33,430 nucleotides of DNA from Microthrixaceae bacterium (GTDB lineage: Bacteria; Actinomycetota; Acidimicrobiia; Acidimicrobiales; Microtrichaceae). Positions within the stretch are counted from its first letter, which is position 1; each line of letters begins with the position of its first letter. Below the pieces are notes generated by a model, which saw nothing but the letters and a program-made list of their open reading frames with translations, ran no database searches and was not told the origin of the DNA. The translations under genes and the position numbers were made by a program. Of the stretch, positions 31,022 to 33,430 are shown piece after piece. The DNA lies in contig JAGQSZ010000008.1 of the NCBI GenBank assembly GCA_020439285.1, positions 1-33,430 on the forward strand, written 5' to 3'.

Positions 31022-33430
31022 ATGATGACCACTAGGTCGAACACGCGCTCGCGTAGCGCCGCGAACGCTATTCACAGAAAGCGGTTGTTCCGGTGGCGCA
31101 GAGTCGCTGGTATCTCGCTGGCTGTCGTTGCGATGGCGGCCGCCGCTTGCGCCCCTGAACCTGAGGTGCCAGACAACACGATCGCGGTAACCGCATCGTC
31201 AGCCACGATCACCTACGGCGATGAGGTCCCGGAGATCACAGCTACTTATTCGGCTACGCCTGCAGTGCTGGCGACTTGTTCGACAACAGCAACACAATCA
31301 AGCCCTCCGGGAACATACCCAACTGTGTGTGAGGGGGCGTCTGATCCGGACCGCGTTGTGACCTTCAACGACGGATTGATCACGATCAAGCCGGCGCCGG
31401 TCACTGTGACTGCATCGTCAGCCAGTATCCAAGTCGGCGATTCGATCCCCGCACCTGTTGCGACCTACTCGGGCTTGAAGCTCGGGGCTACTGAGCCGGC
31501 AACGCTCGCGACGTGTTCCACCAATGCCACCGAGTCCAGCCCGGCAGGCAACTATGTGACGCGATGTGAAGGAGCAGCAGATCCGAATTACACGTTCACG
31601 TACGTTGACGGAACTCTCAACATCGGACGCGCAAATGTGGTGGTAACCGCATCTTCGGCAACCCAGACATACGGTGGTTCCGTACCAGCGATCAGCGCGG
31701 GATACACCGGGTTCGTGCGTGGCGAATCAGCTCCGGTCACGCCGGCTACCTGCTCATCGTCGAGCCAGTCTGATAGCGCTGTTGGAACATATGCATCCAG
31801 CTGTTCCGGTGCCGCAGATCCGAACTACACGTTCACATACGTGGACGGGTCCGTCTCGGTAACACCAGCACCACTCTCGATCACCGCATCGTCCGCAGCC
31901 ATGACGGTCGGACAGTCTGCGCCCGTCATCACACCGATCTACTCGGGGTTGGTCAATGGCGATAGCGCTCCAGCGGTCCCGCCAACTTGTTCCACGACTG
32001 CAGGACCGGGCAGCCCGGCCGGTCAGTATCCGTCGAGTTGTTCGGGAGCGTCTGACGCCAACTACACGATCGGATATGTGAATGGCACCGTCACCGTTAC
32101 CGCTGGTGCGGCACCGGTCGTGGTCACAGCGTCGTCAGCGACGATCACTTACGGCGAATCCATCCCAACGGTCACGGCTTCTTACAGCGGCCTCGGTGGA
32201 GGAACCCCCGCCACGCCTCCAGTGTGTACGACAACCGCCAATTCGAACTCTGGGGTGGGCACCTATGAAACCGAGTGTCACGGTGCAGCGGATCCCGGAA
32301 AGACCTTCACCTACGTGAATGGGTCGATAACGATCACGCCTGCCCCGGTAGTTGTGAAGGCCTCATCGGGCTCAATGACATACGGATCTGCAGTTCCGGC
32401 GATCGCAGCGTCATACACCGGATTGCGAGCAGGCCAGAGTGCGCCCTCGACACCAGCAACATGTTCCACCGCTGCGACCTCCACGAGCTCGGTTGGTTCC
32501 TATTCGAGTTCCTGCTCAGGCGCGGCCGACTCCAACTACACGTTCAGCTACACCAACGGCACCGTTGATGTGAACAAGGCGCCGGCGGTGGTGACAGCGT
32601 CGAACGCCACCTTCGAACAAGGTGCCGCGGTCCCCGCAATCACGGCTTCATATGCAGGTTTCCTCTTCGGCCAGACAGCGCCAGCGGTTGCTCCGACTTG
32701 TGGCACTGACGCGACAGCCTCGAGTGCTCCTGGCTCCTACACATCTACGTGCGCGGGAGCTTCAGACCCGAACTATTCGTTCACCTATGTGAGCGGAACG
32801 GTCAACGTAACCGAGCCAACCCTGCCGACCCCGGTTGCCACCGGATACGCCGGGTACTCAACGTTGACAAAGGTCACAGCGGTGACGGCAGCGTCGAATG
32901 GCAAAGCGCTTCCCCAGGGTTCGATTTCAGTAACCTCGACCGCTGAGTTCGATGACTACACGAGTCTGACTCTGGTGTCATCGGCTGGGGCGCAGTCTGT
33001 GTTCTGCACAAGTGCTCGGAACAGCACGACTAGTTTCCAAGGCTGCTCCGGTGGAACAGGGACGATCTCGACAGGTGCATTCGTCACCGACGCTGCACCC
33101 AATACCTTCGACGTCTACACGATCATGGGTGGCGCGAGCACTCTCGAGCCCTCGTCGCTGAAGGTTCTCAACGATGTGCCTGCTGCCTTCCGTGGTCTAC
33201 CAGCAACGGTGAGTGCAACAGCAGCGAATGGCTTGATCACCTCTGTGCTCACGCCAGCCGCTAACGGTTCCTTCAGCCTGATCTTCGGTATCTGCAACAA
33301 GGGAACGGCGGTCTATTCGTCCAGTAACCCGGCATGTAAAGCGGGCGAGATCACCTACAGTCCCGGGTCCGTTTCAACCATGGGTGCTGAGGTGAAGGTG
33401 AGTGCGCTGTTCGTAACAGTCACCTCGAAC
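31022..33430 (+). CDS. Large secreted lipoprotein with seven MBG-type repeats (3' end outside window)
   Basis: The frame is open from the ATG at 31022 (a second ATG follows directly, 6 bases after GGGGG) to the window end, 803 codons without a stop. Residues 1-27 are rich in Arg/Ser; a hydrophobic segment (about 29-42) ends in AAAC43, an imperfect lipobox. From residue 54 come seven consecutive beta-rich repeats of 72-81 residues with the pattern VTASSATITYG...VPAITASYSGL...PATCSTTA...GTYxxxCSGAADPNYTFTYVxGTVTV, the MBG_2-type (MBG domain) signature. Each repeat holds two Cys exactly 17 residues apart. After about residue 600 comes a different beta-rich region without that repeat. Such proteins are exported, possibly adhesins or surface-layer components (inference). 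It diverges from the crystallin-like lipoprotein. Confidence 0.88.
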   Translation, partial: MMTTRSNTRSRSAANAIHRKRLFRWRRVAGISLAVVAMAAAACAPEPEVPDNTIAVTASSATITYGDEVPEITATYSATPAVLATCSTTATQSSPPGTYPTVCEGASDPDRVVTFNDGLITIKPAPVTVTASSASIQVGDSIPAPVATYSGLKLGATEPATLATCSTNATESSPAGNYVTRCEGAADPNYTFTYVDGTLNIGRANVVVTASSATQTYGGSVPAISAGYTGFVRGESAPVTPATCSSSSQSDSAVGTYASSCSGAADPNYTFTYVDGSVSVTPAPLSITASSAAMTVGQSAPVITPIYSGLVNGDSAPAVPPTCSTTAGPGSPAGQYPSSCSGASDANYTIGYVNGTVTVTAGAAPVVVTASSATITYGESIPTVTASYSGLGGGTPATPPVCTTTANSNSGVGTYETECHGAADPGKTFTYVNGSITITPAPVVVKASSGSMTYGSAVPAIAASYTGLRAGQSAPSTPATCSTAATSTSSVGSYSSSCSGAADSNYTFSYTNGTVDVNKAPAVVTASNATFEQGAAVPAITASYAGFLFGQTAPAVAPTCGTDATASSAPGSYTSTCAGASDPNYSFTYVSGTVNVTEPTLPTPVATGYAGYSTLTKVTAVTAASNGKALPQGSISVTSTAEFDDYTSLTLVSSAGAQSVFCTSARNSTTSFQGCSGGTGTISTGAFVTDAAPNTFDVYTIMGGASTLEPSSLKVLNDVPAAFRGLPATVSATAANGLITSVLTPAANGSFSLIFGICNKGTAVYSSSNPACKAGEITYSPGSVSTMGAEVKVSALFVTVTSN
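31181..32818 (+). repeat. Seven tandem MBG-type protein repeats
   Basis: Repeat units at 31181-31396, 31397-31633, 31634-31870, 31871-32113, 32114-32344, 32345-32581 and 32582-32818 encode 72, 79, 79, 81, 77, 79 and 79 residues. All align on TAS(S/N), G, a C-x16-C pair, (A/S)-D and a closing V-rich strand. The first unit lacks about 7 residues after ATYS. The units diverge in DNA sequence, so they are an old duplication rather than a recent slippage product. Confidence 0.88.

Noticed and set aside
31181-32818. Regular DNA repeats that might be a CRISPR or minisatellite
   Set aside because: The periodicity is at protein level (about 237 bases per unit) with strongly diverged DNA and no identical repeats or spacers.

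Overview
The window reads as chromosomal DNA of a moderate-GC actinobacterium, most likely an Acidimicrobiia-type lineage. The grounds are frequent GTG starts, F420 biosynthesis genes, an NDMA-dependent (mycofactocin-type) alcohol dehydrogenase, an actinobacterial P450, an LCP-family protein and Thr/Glu-rich secreted proteins. The taxonomic call is inference from gene content. I see no rRNA, tRNA, CRISPR array, insertion sequence or phage gene. Gene density is high and no stretch over 300 bases lacks a gene.

Layout. Left edge (1-4102): the 5' end of a biotin carboxylase on the minus strand stands head-to-head with biotin ligase birA, followed by minus-strand UDP-GlcNAc 2-epimerase and the para-aminobenzoate pair pabB-pabC. 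Glycan region (4193-24048): an acyltransferase-3/SGNH protein, an LCP phosphotransferase, GDP-L-fucose synthase (minus), three GT4 glycosyltransferases, a membrane-anchored His-rich protein of unknown function, a sugar-phosphate nucleotidyltransferase and a UDP-glucose 4-epimerase-like SDR. Next come minus-strand cofE and cofD (F420 side chain), then GDP-mannose 4,6-dehydratase and a GDP-6-deoxy-lyxo-hexulose reductase. On the plus strand a very large GT2/polytopic membrane protein overlaps a DUF5719-like secreted protein. Metabolic tail (24061-30334): a membrane-anchored thioredoxin-like protein, mesaconyl-CoA hydratase, a threonine aldolase-like enzyme, the NDMA-type alcohol dehydrogenase (minus), a secreted helical-repeat protein (minus) and a cytochrome P450. 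Right edge: a lipoprotein with a beta/gamma-crystallin-like domain (minus) is divergent from a large open-ended plus-strand gene for a lipoprotein with seven MBG-type repeats.

How the genes fit together. The nucleotidyltransferase would supply GDP-mannose. GDP-mannose 4,6-dehydratase makes the 4-keto-6-deoxy intermediate, and the two reductases split it to GDP-L-fucose and GDP-D-rhamnose (or a related 6-deoxyhexose). WecB gives UDP-ManNAc and the GalE-like enzyme UDP-Gal or similar. Three GT4 enzymes and one GT2 would assemble the glycan, the acyltransferase would decorate it and the LCP protein would attach it to the wall. The F420 genes beside the nucleotidyltransferase and near an LCP gene recall the mycobacterial fbiA-fbiB neighbourhood.

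Most worth a second look: the open-ended MBG lipoprotein with an exactly spaced cysteine pair in every repeat; its divergent crystallin-like neighbour and the palindrome between them; a possible ATT start with a strong Shine-Dalgarno sequence on the giant GT2 gene; the HxH-rich membrane protein inside the glycan operon; and a cluster of palindromes just upstream of wecB. I did not find a clearly new multi-gene defence or regulatory system.
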